This document shows positions 40,730 to 49,655 of a stretch of 64,000 nucleotides of DNA, piece by piece. The stretch covers positions 186,001 to 250,000 of the forward strand of contig JAXDFZ010000014.1 in NCBI GenBank assembly GCA_034665305.1, given 5' to 3'. This DNA comes from DASXRU01 sp034665305. GTDB lineage: Bacteria > Acidobacteriota > Blastocatellia > Pyrinomonadales > Pyrinomonadaceae. How positions within the stretch are numbered: position 1 is the first letter of the stretch; each line of letters starts with the position of its first letter. The notes below the pieces were generated by a model. It was not told where the DNA came from and did not search any database. It worked only from the letters and a program-made list of their open reading frames with translations. The position numbers were made by a program, and so were the translations under genes.

Positions 40730-43018
40730 TTAATTCAACGGCGCATCGTCGCCGGGCGCATCAATAGCGCTAATCACGATTTCGCCATCTGCGACGTCAA
40801 CCAGGAAGCCAGAACCGGACTTCCACATCGTGGTAACCGGAAGCTTAACTTTCTCGTCGATGTGCCGCTTCAGGAAACGCGCGCCATACTTTGCGCTGTA
40901 ACCTTTTTCCGTCAGCAGGTTCACGGCGGCGTCCGTCACCTGGAACGCTTTCCCCTGCCGCTCCATTTGTGTCGCCAGACGACTCAGATAAAGACCGGCG
41001 ATTTGCCGCACTTCGTCCATCGTCAACGGGGCGAAAATAACGATCTCGTCGATACGGTTGCGAAACTCCGCGGAGAACCGCAACTCGGCCGCCTTCATGA
41101 TCTCGTTCTTAACGACGCGGAAGTCGTTGGCCGTCTTAGTACCGAAGCCAAGCGGCTTCTCATACTTCTTGAAGTTTTCCGACCCCAGGTTCGACGTCAT
41201 GATCACGATCGCATCGGAAAGGTAAACTTTCTTGCCGCGCCCGTCCGTCAACCAGCCTTCGTCGAAAGCCTGGAGGAAAAGATTCATTAGATAAGGCGAT
41301 GCCTTCTCGACTTCATCCAGCAGCAAAACCGTGTAAGGATTCTCGCGCAACTGTTCTGTCAGAATGCCGCCGCGCTCCGAGCCGACAATGCCGCGCGGCA
41401 TGCCGATCAGCTTTTCAATGCTGACGGTGCCGTCACTGTATTCCGACATATCGATCCGGACCATTTTGCGTTCGTCGCCAAACATGAATTCGGCAACCGC
41501 CTTGGCAAGTTCCGTTTTGCCGACGCCCGTCGGCCCCAGGAACAACAGCACGCCATCGGGTTTGTAGTGCGACTCTTTCAGCGGTCCTTTGTTAAGGCGC
41601 AGCCGTTGGGCCACAGCCTTGATCGCTTCATGCTGCCCGATCACACGCCCGCCGAGTTTCGCTTCCGTCAGGGCAAAACGCTCGCCCGTGTCGCGAAAGA
41701 TCATGTCGCGCGGAATGCGAGATTCCTGCGAGATCACATCGATAACATGCTCCGGCTTCACGATCAGCGTTTGCGGTTCGTTGATTTCCACCTTCACCGC
41801 CGCAGTGTCCAGCCAGCCGATCGCCTTGTCAGGCAGGTGCAGGTTCCGGATGTATTTCGGCGCCATTTCCAACGCGGTGTTGATGGCGTCGTCGGAAATC
41901 TTTACGGAGTAGTTTTTCTCGAGGCGCGGCCGCAGACCCAGCAGGATCTCGCGAGTCTCGCCAATCGTCGGTTCGACGATCTTGACTAAGCGAAAGCGTC
42001 TCGCCAGTGCTTCATCTTCGCCGATCGATTCTTTGTACTCGGTCAAAGTCGTTGCACCGATGATGCGCAGCTCGCCCTTGGCCAGTGCCGACTTGAACAT
42101 GTTTGCCGCGTCGGAAGACGTGCCCAGGGCGGCGCCCGCACCGATGATCGTGTGGGCTTCGTCGATAAACAGAATCAGGTTGTCGCGCTCTTTAACTTCG
42201 TCGATGACACCCTTGATGCGTTCTTCGAACATACCGCGCAACATGGTGCCGGCAACCATGCCGCCCATTTGCAATTGCACGATGTGCGCGCCGCGCAGGC
42301 GGGCCGGAACTTTGTGTGGCTCCAACTCAATCAAACGCGCCAGACCTTCGACCACGGCAGTCTTGCCGACACCTGGTTCACCAACCAGCATGGGCGAATT
42401 CGCGCGTTCGCGATGGCAAAGGATTTCCACCATCTGCTGAATTTCGAGTTCGCGGCCGATGGTCGGCGGAATCTTGTCCGCGCGCGCCATGCGATTCAGC
42501 GAAACGCCGAAGTGCTTCAGGTACGGCGGCAACTCGAATTTCTTTTTGAACTGCTCTTCTTCCTGTTCGCGTTTGTCGACGTGCACCCTCACGTTCTCAA
42601 TCACGGCCTCCGGACTGGCGCCCAGGTTTTTCAGGACTTCGACCAGCAGGCTGTCATATTTCGAGAGCACCTCGAAAATGTCAGTTGATTCAATCGTCTT
42701 ACGGCCATGCGCGCGCGCGCGCTCCATGGCGCGCTTGAACAAATCAGTGGTGTCGGGAGCGATGCGAAATCCTTTCCCGATGTGCTGCCGGCTGCTTTCC
42801 AGCCGCTGCTCGATCGCCATCCGCACAGAGGCAGGATCGAGAGCCAGATCACGAATTGTGGAATTGAAGAGATCGGGCTCTTCGCGCGCGAGGGCGCTGA
42901 CGATATGTTCGACCGAAATATAATTCTGATCGCGGCGGCGCGATTCGTTCAACGCGTTTTCCAACACGCGCTGACCGCTGTCGCCGAATTTATCTCTGTA
43001 TGCTCCCAGGTCAACCAT
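40730..43018 (-). CDS. clpC: ClpA/ClpC-type AAA+ unfoldase
   Basis: The 762-residue protein has an N-terminal Clp repeat domain (about 10-150), then two AAA+ modules: D1 with GEPGVGKTAVVEG and LILFIDEAHTIIGAG, and D2 with GPTGVGKTELAKA and VLLLDEVEKASP. The ClpB-type coiled-coil middle domain is absent. D2 has an LGF tripeptide (EKPLGFGT) where ClpP-binding loops occur (VGF or LGF in ClpC), so it should feed the ClpP protease. A noncanonical trait is the spacing-poor linker between N domain and D1 (about 45 residues, charged). No clpP gene is adjacent. Confidence 0.85.
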   Translation of the reverse strand: MVDLGAYRDKFGDSGQRVLENALNESRRRDQNYISVEHIVSALAREEPDLFNSTIRDLALDPASVRMAIEQRLESSRQHIGKGFRIAPDTTDLFKRAMERARAHGRKTIESTDIFEVLSKYDSLLVEVLKNLGASPEAVIENVRVHVDKREQEEEQFKKKFELPPYLKHFGVSLNRMARADKIPPTIGRELEIQQMVEILCHRERANSPMLVGEPGVGKTAVVEGLARLIELEPHKVPARLRGAHIVQLQMGGMVAGTMLRGMFEERIKGVIDEVKERDNLILFIDEAHTIIGAGAALGTSSDAANMFKSALAKGELRIIGATTLTEYKESIGEDEALARRFRLVKIVEPTIGETREILLGLRPRLEKNYSVKISDDAINTALEMAPKYIRNLHLPDKAIGWLDTAAVKVEINEPQTLIVKPEHVIDVISQESRIPRDMIFRDTGERFALTEAKLGGRVIGQHEAIKAVAQRLRLNKGPLKESHYKPDGVLLFLGPTGVGKTELAKAVAEFMFGDERKMVRIDMSEYSDGTVSIEKLIGMPRGIVGSERGGILTEQLRENPYTVLLLDEVEKASPYLMNLFLQAFDEGWLTDGRGKKVYLSDAIVIMTSNLGSENFKKYEKPLGFGTKTANDFRVVKNEIMKAAELRFSAEFRNRIDEIVIFAPLTMDEVRQIAGLYLSRLATQMERQGKAFQVTDAAVNLLTEKGYSAKYGARFLKRHIDEKVKLPVTTMWKSGSGFLVDVADGEIVISAIDAPGDDAPLN

Positions 43019-43257
43019 TTATTACCTTATTTCTTTTCCCAACTCCTCGGACGCAGCCGCCGCCATTTGAAGCTTCAACAACTGTCGAACGGGTGGCGGC
43101 CAGTATCCTTGCGTTTTCAATCAGCAATCGTTCCGAAACCTTTCTTCGGAACCCCTTCTAAGATGCGGACGAGCATATTCGCCGTTGCGTTTCAATGCAA
43201 TGAAAATCTAGGCGACCTCAGTCAAGCAAATATACTGCCAGCGCTGCGGACATTCTC

Positions 43258-44892
43258 TTAGTAATCGTAATCCTCGCCGCCCGGCATCGGCGGTCCCGCT
43301 TTCTTCGGCTCGGGAGCGTCGGTTATGGCGGCATCCGTGGTCAGTAACAGCCCGGCAATGGAGGCGGCGTTCTGCAGTGCCGTGCGTACCACTTTGGTCG
43401 GATCGATGATTCCAGCAGCCACCAGGTCTTCGTATTGCCCGGTGGCCGCATTGAAACCGTTCGTGCCTTTCAGGCTTTCCACCTTGCCGACAACCACCGC
43501 GCCATCCAGCCCCGCGTTTTCCGCGATTCGGCGGATCGGCTCTTCCAGCGCGCGGCGCACAATTCTGATTCCTGTTTGAATGTCACTCTTTTCGCCAGAC
43601 GGATTAAGGTTGTCGAGTACCTTTGCCGCTCGCAGAAGCGCGACTCCGCCGCCGGCCACATAGCCTTCCTGCGCCGCGGCCCTGGTCGCGTTCAAGGCAT
43701 CTTCGACGCGCATCTTGATCTCTTTCATCGCCATCTCGGTGGGCGCGCCCACTCTGATCACTGCAACGCCGCCGGCAAGTTTCGCCAGTCGCTCCTGCAA
43801 CTTTTCGCGATCGTAGTCTGACGTGGTCTCTTCGATCTGTTTCCTAAGCGTGCCGATGCGGCCCTGAATTTCTTTGGCGTCGCCGCCGCCCTCGACGATG
43901 GTTGTGGCGTCCTTGTCCACGATCACGCGTTTGGCCGAACCGAGATCGGCGACGGTAACGTTTTCGAGCTTGATACCCAGGTCTTCAGTGATCACGCGCG
44001 CGCCGGTCAATCCAGCGATGTCTTCAAGGATGGCTTTGCGCCGATCGCCAAAGGCCGGGGCCTTGACGGCGCAAACCTTGATCGTGCCTCGCAGTTTGTT
44101 TACCACCAGGGTCGCGAGTGCATCACCGTCAACGTCTTCAGAAATGATCAGCAAAGCGCGCCCCTGGCCGGCCGTCTGCTCGAGCACCGGAAGCAAATCC
44201 CTCATCGCGGAAATCTTCTTTTCGTGGACCAGGATTAGCGGGTCCTCAAGCATGGCTTCCATGCGATCGGGATTGGTCACGAAATAGGGCGACAAATAGC
44301 CGCGATCAAATTGCATGCCCTCCACGACGTCCAATTCGGTCTGAAGTGTTTTCGATTCTTCGACAGTTACGACGCCGTCTTTGCCAACTTTTTCCATGGC
44401 GGCGGATATCAATTTACCGATTTCGCGGTCGTTGTTTGCCGACACGCTGGCCACACTGGCCAGATCTTCCTTGCCCTTGACCTTTTTGGAAGTGCGTTCG
44501 AGTTCGGCTACTACTGCATCGGTCGCTTGTTGGATTCCGCGCTGCAGATCCATCGGGTTCGCTCCGGCGGTCACGTTCTTGACTCCTTCGCGAAAGATCG
44601 CCTGCGCCAGCACGGTCGCCGTAGTAGTACCGTCGCCCGCCGAATCATTAGTCTTAGTGGCAACCTCGCGGACCATTTGGGCGCCCATGTTTTCGTACTT
44701 GTCCTTGAGCTCAATCTCCTTTGCTACCGTGACACCGTCTTTGGTAATCACAGGAGAACCCCACTTTTTGCCGAGGACGACGTTGCGCCCTTTGGGGCCC
44801 AGCGTAACGCGCACTGCGTTGGCGAGCGTATTAACGCCCTGCAACATTCCGTTGCGCGCTTCTTCTCTAAACTTCAACTCTTTGGCTGCCAC
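43258..44892 (-). CDS. groL: chaperonin GroEL
   Basis: The 544-residue protein is full-length GroEL: AAKELKFREEARNGMLQGVN, the ATP site VRVTLGPKGRNVVL and TNDSAGDGTTTATVLAQAI, ED...LLISEDVDGDALATLVVN, and DRREKLQERLAKLAGGVAVI-type equatorial sequence. The C-terminus is PMPGGEDYDY rather than the usual GGM repeats. groES is not within the window, so this may be a second groEL or an unlinked one. No CIRCE element was found upstream. The ribosome binding site is AAAGGAG. Confidence 0.93.
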   Translation of the reverse strand: MAAKELKFREEARNGMLQGVNTLANAVRVTLGPKGRNVVLGKKWGSPVITKDGVTVAKEIELKDKYENMGAQMVREVATKTNDSAGDGTTTATVLAQAIFREGVKNVTAGANPMDLQRGIQQATDAVVAELERTSKKVKGKEDLASVASVSANNDREIGKLISAAMEKVGKDGVVTVEESKTLQTELDVVEGMQFDRGYLSPYFVTNPDRMEAMLEDPLILVHEKKISAMRDLLPVLEQTAGQGRALLIISEDVDGDALATLVVNKLRGTIKVCAVKAPAFGDRRKAILEDIAGLTGARVITEDLGIKLENVTVADLGSAKRVIVDKDATTIVEGGGDAKEIQGRIGTLRKQIEETTSDYDREKLQERLAKLAGGVAVIRVGAPTEMAMKEIKMRVEDALNATRAAAQEGYVAGGGVALLRAAKVLDNLNPSGEKSDIQTGIRIVRRALEEPIRRIAENAGLDGAVVVGKVESLKGTNGFNAATGQYEDLVAAGIIDPTKVVRTALQNAASIAGLLLTTDAAITDAPEPKKAGPPMPGGEDYDY

Positions 44893-44906
44893 TGTTTCTC
44901 CTTTAT

Positions 44907-44995
44907 GAGAGGCTGGAGGCTAGAGGCTGGAGGCTAGGGAAAACGCCCGCAAGCCCAGCTCTTTTTGTTCCCAGCCCCTAGCCTCTAGCCTCTGC
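44907..44995. repeat. GGCTGGAGGCTAGAGG inverted element
   Basis: AGGCTGGAGGCTAGAGGCTG and its continuation (44907-44940) face CCCAGCCCCTAGCCTCTAG, ending CCTCTGC (44970-44994), a strong hairpin in RNA. It lies between grpE and groL, and its right arm supplies the last five codons and TAG stop of grpE. A relative lies at 46121-46217. Confidence 0.65.
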
Positions 44996-45664
44996 TTTTA
45001 CTCTTGCACGTCCTACCTGGACGCGCGCTGGTTGCAGCAATCGCTCACCGATTTGATATCCGCGGCTGTATTCAGCCGTGATCACGCCGTCTTTCTCCGC
45101 GGCCACTTCGATCGTGTCGACGGCTTCGTGCTTCTCGGGATCGAAAGTCTGGCCGACGGTGTCGATTGGCTTCAGGCCCGCGGCGGTCAGTGCGGCTGCA
45201 AAATTTGCAGCGGTACTGCGAATCCCTTCCAGGATTGACTGCGCCGAACCATGCTGTTCGGCTGCGTCGATGGCGCGCTGCAGATTATCGGCTACCGGGA
45301 GCAAGGTAGTTATGAAATTAATCTTTTCCCGCTCGGCCCTTTCATCAGCCGCGCGGTTCAAACGCTGCCTCGTCTCGTCCGTCTCTCGTTGTAATTGCGT
45401 CTTGAGTTGATCGAAACGGGCCTGCACCTCAACCAATTTTTGTTCGGCCGCATTGGTGCGCTGCTCGAGTTCTTCGACATAACTCGGTTTCAGATTGGGC
45501 GGCTTTTCCTCAACGCTGTTCCGCTCGCCGTCGCCGTCAATATTTATCCGGCGGCGATCGGTGACGCGAATCTCTTCGGGCGTACCCTGGTCGCGCGACG
45601 CTTCGCGCTCGCGGGCAGCTTCTTTCTCACGCCCATGCCGGTTCATCGGATTCCCCATCCTCAT
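44978..45664 (-). CDS. grpE: nucleotide exchange factor GrpE
   Basis: The 228-residue protein has a long charged N-terminal region, a coiled coil (about residues 75-120, LEQRTNAAEQKLVEVQARFD, LKTQLQRETDETRQRLNRAA) and the beta-wing domain with the signature INFITTLLPVADNLQRAID, LKPIDTVGQTFDPEKHEAVD, GYQIGERLLQPARVQVG. It releases ADP from DnaK, which is not in the window. The last residues (AEARG) and the TAG stop lie in the repeat at 44907-44995. The start overlaps the Hsp20 stop by four bases (ATGA), so the two are coupled. Confidence 0.9.
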   Translation of the reverse strand: MRMGNPMNRHGREKEAAREREASRDQGTPEEIRVTDRRRINIDGDGERNSVEEKPPNLKPSYVEELEQRTNAAEQKLVEVQARFDQLKTQLQRETDETRQRLNRAADERAEREKINFITTLLPVADNLQRAIDAAEQHGSAQSILEGIRSTAANFAAALTAAGLKPIDTVGQTFDPEKHEAVDTIEVAAEKDGVITAEYSRGYQIGERLLQPARVQVGRARVKAEARG

Positions 45665-46107
45665 AAAACTTTTATCTCCACGCGCTGCGCCTTCTGTTCC
45701 CGACGTTTTGGCAGGCGAATATTTAGCACGCCGTCCTTGTATTCCGCAGCGATCGCTTCGGTATCTACGGCCGGGGGAACTTCGAAGCGGCGTAGAAAAC
45801 GGCCCGCCGGTCGCTCCCGCCGCTGCTCGTTCTGCTCGGGCACGACCCGTTCGCCGCGCACCGCCAGCCGGTTGTCTTCCAGGCTGATATCCAGTGCGCT
45901 TCGCTCAATGCCGGGCAAATCGATTGCTACCAAGTACTCCCCCGCGGTTTCGTAGACGTCCGCAGCGGGAGACCAATCGGCCGGTTCAATTTCGCTGTTC
46001 GCTTCACCCTGGCCGCGCCGCTGCGTGGCGTCCGCAAACACCTGGTTCATTCGGTCCTGCAGCAGCACCAGGTCGCGTAACGGGTCCCATCTCTGTGACA
46101 TCTTCAA
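45661..46107 (-). CDS. small heat-shock protein (Hsp20)
   Basis: The 148-residue protein is an alpha-crystallin-type chaperone: N-terminal MSQRWDPLRDLVLLQDRMNQ, crystallin domain (about 40-140) with ADVYETAGEYLVAIDLPGIE, and the family tail A-EYKDGVLNIRLPKR. It prevents aggregation by holding unfolded proteins. It is linked to grpE by ATGA overlap. The final KVL lacks the usual IxI tail motif. Confidence 0.9.
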   Translation of the reverse strand: MKMSQRWDPLRDLVLLQDRMNQVFADATQRRGQGEANSEIEPADWSPAADVYETAGEYLVAIDLPGIERSALDISLEDNRLAVRGERVVPEQNEQRRERPAGRFLRRFEVPPAVDTEAIAAEYKDGVLNIRLPKRREQKAQRVEIKVL

Positions 46108-46120
46108 ACTCCTTCAAGAT

Positions 46121-46217
46121 TAGAAGACTGGAGGCAAGAGACCGGAGGCTAGGTAAAACCGCTGTCAACCGCACTGCGTTGTTCCCTAGCCGCTAGTCTC
46201 CAACCGCTAGCCTCTGC
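46121..46217. repeat. second copy of the GGCTGGAGGC inverted element
   Basis: GACTGGAGGCAAGAGACCGG-AGGCTAGG (left arm) and CCCTAGCCGCTAGTC-TCCAACCGCTAGCCTCTGC (right arm) flank a 40-bp centre between clpB and hsp20. It is more diverged than the copy at 44907-44995. Confidence 0.6.
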
Positions 46218-46222
46218 AAAAT

Positions 46223-48820
46223 TCAGCCGGTTGTCGCGGCCGCGTTTTCAGTCTGAAACTTCATCTCGTTGCCCTCAGCCGACACGCGAATCGTCTGGCC
46301 CGGAGCAATCTCGCCGCGCAGTAACTTAACTGCGAGCGGATTCTGAATCAGCGTTTGAATTGCGCGCTTCAAGGGCCTCGCTCCGTAATGCGGATCGTAA
46401 CCTTCGTCGGCCAACAGCTTCTTCGCTGAGTCTTCTAAAACAATGGCTACATCCCGCTCGCGCAACATGGCGCGCAGCCGTTCCAATTGCACTTCGATGA
46501 TCAGCGTAATCTGCTCGCGCGACAATTGATGGAAGATCACGATGTCATCAATGCGGTTAAGGAATTCAGGTTTGAAGCTCACCTGGAGTTCCTGCATCAC
46601 CGCCTCGCGCACTTCGTCTTCGTCACCTTCCGCCGCCTGAATCTCACGTGAGCCGAGATTCGAAGTCATGATCAGAACCGTGTTCTTGAAATCAACGGTG
46701 CGTCCCTTCGAGTCAGTTAGCCGGCCGTCATCGAGTATCTGCAGCAGCACGTTGAAAACATCACTATGCGCTTTTTCGATTTCATCGAACAGGATCACCG
46801 AGTACGGCCGCCGGCGCACGGCTTCGGTCAATTGCCCGCCTTCCTCGTATCCGACATATCCCGGCGGCGCGCCAATCATCCGCGCGACCGCATGCTTCTC
46901 CATGTACTCCGACATGTCGAGCCGAATCATGGCGCGTTCGTCGTCGAACAGGAATTCTGCGAGCGCCCTTGCAGTTTCAGTTTTACCGACGCCAGTTGGA
47001 CCCAGAAAAATAAAAGAGCCGATGGGCCGGTTGGGATCCTGCAGGCCGGCGCGCGCCCGGCGTACAGCATTAGCCACTGCAAGCAGCGCTTCGTCCTGGC
47101 CAATTACGCGATCGCGCAGACGGTCTTCCATCGTCACCAGCTTGTGCATTTCGCCTTCCAGCATCTTGGAGACGGGAATGCCGGTCCACTTTGAAACCAC
47201 TTCGGCGATATCTTCTTCGTCAACCTTCTGCTTCAGCATCACGCCGTCTTTTTGAATCTCATCGAGTTTAGCCTGCTCCGCCGCCAGTTGACGTTCCAGT
47301 TCCGGAATCTCGCCATACTGAAGTTCAGAAGCCCGCGCCAGATCGCCGGCGTTGCGCGCCCGCTCCAACTCCAACTTCAAATCATCCAGCTTGCCGCGTG
47401 CTTCCTCCATCCGCTTGATGGCTTCTTTCTCAGACTGCCACTTACCCTTCATGCCCGCCGAGGTTTCCTTGAGATTGGCGATGCGTTGTTCGATCTCGTG
47501 CAGCCGGGTTTTTGAGCGTTCGTCCTCTTCACGCTGCAGCGCCAGGCGTTCAATCTCCAGCTGCATGATCTCGCGTTCAATCTGATCGATCTCGATTGGC
47601 AGCGAATCGATTTCAATGCGCAGTCGCGAAGCGGCCTCGTCTATCAGATCGATTGCTTTGTCCGGCAGGAAACGGTCGGTGATATAGCGATGTGAAAGCG
47701 TGGCCGCGGCCACAATCGCAGAATCTTTGATGTCGACGTTGTGATGCGTTTCGTAGCGCTCTTTCAAGCCGCGCAGGATCGCGATCGTGTCTTCGACGCT
47801 GGGCTCGCCAACGTAAACCTGTTGGAAGCGACGTTCGAGGGCCGCGTCCTTTTCGATATATTTTTTGTACTCGGCCAACGTGGTCGCGCCGACACAACGC
47901 AACTCGCCGCGAGCCAACGCCGGCTTTAACATGTTTGAGGCGTCGATGGCGCCTTCCGACGCGCCCGCCCCTACCAGCGTGTGCAGCTCGTCAATGAATA
48001 GAATAATTTGACCCTGCGCGTTTTCGATTTCCTTCAGCACGGCCTTCAGACGATCTTCGAATTCGCCGCGGTACTTTGCGCCCGCCAGCATCGACCCGAG
48101 ATCGAGTCCCACCAGGCGCTTGTTGCGCAGGGTCTCCGGGACATCGCCGGAAATAATTCGTTGGGCCAGGCCTTCGACAATCGCGGTCTTACCTACGCCG
48201 GGCTCGCCTATCAAAACCGGATTGTTCTTTGTGCGGCGGGACAACACCTGTATCGTGCGCCGAATTTCGTCGTCGCGGCCAATGACGGGATCCAGCTTTC
48301 CTTTGCGGGCCAGCTCAGTCAGGTCCTTGGCATATTTAGAAAGCGCCTGGTAATTAGCTTCCGCGTTCTGATCCGTGATCCTGACGCCGCCGCGCATCTG
48401 TTCAATAACCTTCAGCAGATCGTCAGGGATGACCCCGTGCTGCCTGAGGATCTTTCCCGCCTCGCCATCCTTCTCATCCACGATCGCTAACAACAGATGT
48501 TCGGTCGAGACATACTCGTCCTTCATCTCGTCGGCCTTTTTTTGCGCGGCCGTAAAGATCTGGCTTAGACGGGGACTGAAATATTGTTGTCCGCCCTGAA
48601 CACGAGGCAATCGTGCCAGCGCTGCCTGGAGATCGTTCAGGACAACCTGAACGTTCGCGCCGAGTTTACCCAGCACCGGGCGCAGGATGCCTTCAGATTG
48701 TTCCAGCATCGCAAACAACACGTGCTCCGGCTCGACCTGCTGGTTCTGGTTCTTCTCAGCCAGCTCAATGCCGGATTGGATCGCTTCCTGTCCGCGTAAG
48801 GTGAATTTGTCTAAACGCAT
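46223..48820 (-). CDS. clpB: disaggregase ClpB
   Basis: The 865-residue protein has the full ClpB layout: N domain (about 5-145), D1 with GEPGVGKTAIVEG and LILFIDELHTLVGAG, the coiled-coil middle domain (about 400-530, LEIERLALQREEDERSKTRL, EIEQRIANLKE), and D2 with GPTGVGKTETARA and VILFDEIEKAH. The ClpP-binding tripeptide is absent. It resolves aggregates with DnaK. It lies in the same-strand block with hsp20 and grpE, separated by a repeat element. Confidence 0.95.
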   Translation of the reverse strand: MRLDKFTLRGQEAIQSGIELAEKNQNQQVEPEHVLFAMLEQSEGILRPVLGKLGANVQVVLNDLQAALARLPRVQGGQQYFSPRLSQIFTAAQKKADEMKDEYVSTEHLLLAIVDEKDGEAGKILRQHGVIPDDLLKVIEQMRGGVRITDQNAEANYQALSKYAKDLTELARKGKLDPVIGRDDEIRRTIQVLSRRTKNNPVLIGEPGVGKTAIVEGLAQRIISGDVPETLRNKRLVGLDLGSMLAGAKYRGEFEDRLKAVLKEIENAQGQIILFIDELHTLVGAGASEGAIDASNMLKPALARGELRCVGATTLAEYKKYIEKDAALERRFQQVYVGEPSVEDTIAILRGLKERYETHHNVDIKDSAIVAAATLSHRYITDRFLPDKAIDLIDEAASRLRIEIDSLPIEIDQIEREIMQLEIERLALQREEDERSKTRLHEIEQRIANLKETSAGMKGKWQSEKEAIKRMEEARGKLDDLKLELERARNAGDLARASELQYGEIPELERQLAAEQAKLDEIQKDGVMLKQKVDEEDIAEVVSKWTGIPVSKMLEGEMHKLVTMEDRLRDRVIGQDEALLAVANAVRRARAGLQDPNRPIGSFIFLGPTGVGKTETARALAEFLFDDERAMIRLDMSEYMEKHAVARMIGAPPGYVGYEEGGQLTEAVRRRPYSVILFDEIEKAHSDVFNVLLQILDDGRLTDSKGRTVDFKNTVLIMTSNLGSREIQAAEGDEDEVREAVMQELQVSFKPEFLNRIDDIVIFHQLSREQITLIIEVQLERLRAMLRERDVAIVLEDSAKKLLADEGYDPHYGARPLKRAIQTLIQNPLAVKLLRGEIAPGQTIRVSAEGNEMKFQTENAAATTG

Positions 48821-48906
48821 TCTTTTAAGTGATCAAAAACTCTGCTGAAAATGGTTGAGGGCGGAACCTGGCAAGTGTCCCGCCCTCGCACCGCTCCAAT
48901 TAGCAA

Positions 48907-49440
48907 TTAGCGAGAGCTACTGGCGGACTTTGAAGTCTCGCCGGTTGCACCAACGCTCTTTGCCGTTGTGTCAATGGTCTTCCGTCCCTCGCTGCCTTCG
49001 CCTTTGATTTCGATGCGACGGGCCTTGGTCTCCTCCCGCTTCGGCAAGGTCACGCGCAACACGCCGTTGCGGTATTCCGCATTCGCGCCTTCCGCCGTTA
49101 CCGTTTGCGGCAAGGTGAATGATCGAGTGAACGAGCCGTACGCCCGTTCCACCCGGTGATAGTTGTCGGAGTCGTCCTTCTTTTCGAAATGACGTTCGCC
49201 GCGTAGTGTGATCACGTTGTTCTCGACGGAAAGATCAAAGTCCTCGCGGTTCATGCCGGGCAGTTCGGCTTCGAGCACTATCTGGTCCTTGTTTTCGTAG
49301 ATATCCACCCTCGGGCTCCAGGCTCCGCGGGCGATCCCTTCGTCGTCGAACGATCGCGTCAGGTTGCTGGTGAACAAACGGTTGACTTCATCCTGCAGAC
49401 TGCGCAAGTCTCGGAAAGGATCGTAACGAACGATACTCAT
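48907..49440 (-). CDS. second small heat-shock protein (Hsp20)
   Basis: The 177-residue protein is another alpha-crystallin chaperone: MSIVRYDPFRDLRSLQDEVN, crystallin domain with WSPRVDIYENKDQIVLEAEL, PGMNREDFDLSVENNVITLR, and the A-EYRNGVLRVTLPKREE end. A Ser/Thr-rich tail follows (KTIDTTAKSVGATGETSKSA). GGAGGAAGTACGTC precedes the ATG. It lies upstream of clpB, likely cotranscribed with it, and differs clearly from the Hsp20 at 45661. Confidence 0.92.
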   Translation of the reverse strand: MSIVRYDPFRDLRSLQDEVNRLFTSNLTRSFDDEGIARGAWSPRVDIYENKDQIVLEAELPGMNREDFDLSVENNVITLRGERHFEKKDDSDNYHRVERAYGSFTRSFTLPQTVTAEGANAEYRNGVLRVTLPKREETKARRIEIKGEGSEGRKTIDTTAKSVGATGETSKSASSSR

Positions 49441-49655
49441 GACGTACTTCCTCCTAATAGTTCTGTAGATCTGCGCTAGGTTTCGCCTCAGAATCCGTGA
49501 CGAAAGGGACTCATTCAGCGGCCTGGACTACTGTGAGCGCATGCCAATAATAAATAGTGAGTCCCTCCTTGTCAAGTCCAGAGCGGGTGCGGGTTTCCTT
49601 GAGGGAAAAGAGGCATAGCCGATTATTCTTTGGGGGAAATCGGAGGAGGGGTTGA

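Noticed and set aside
44893..45000. CIRCE operator for groL
   Set aside because: No TTAGCACTC-N9-GAGTGCTAA dyad is present; the visible dyad belongs to a repeat family also found elsewhere.
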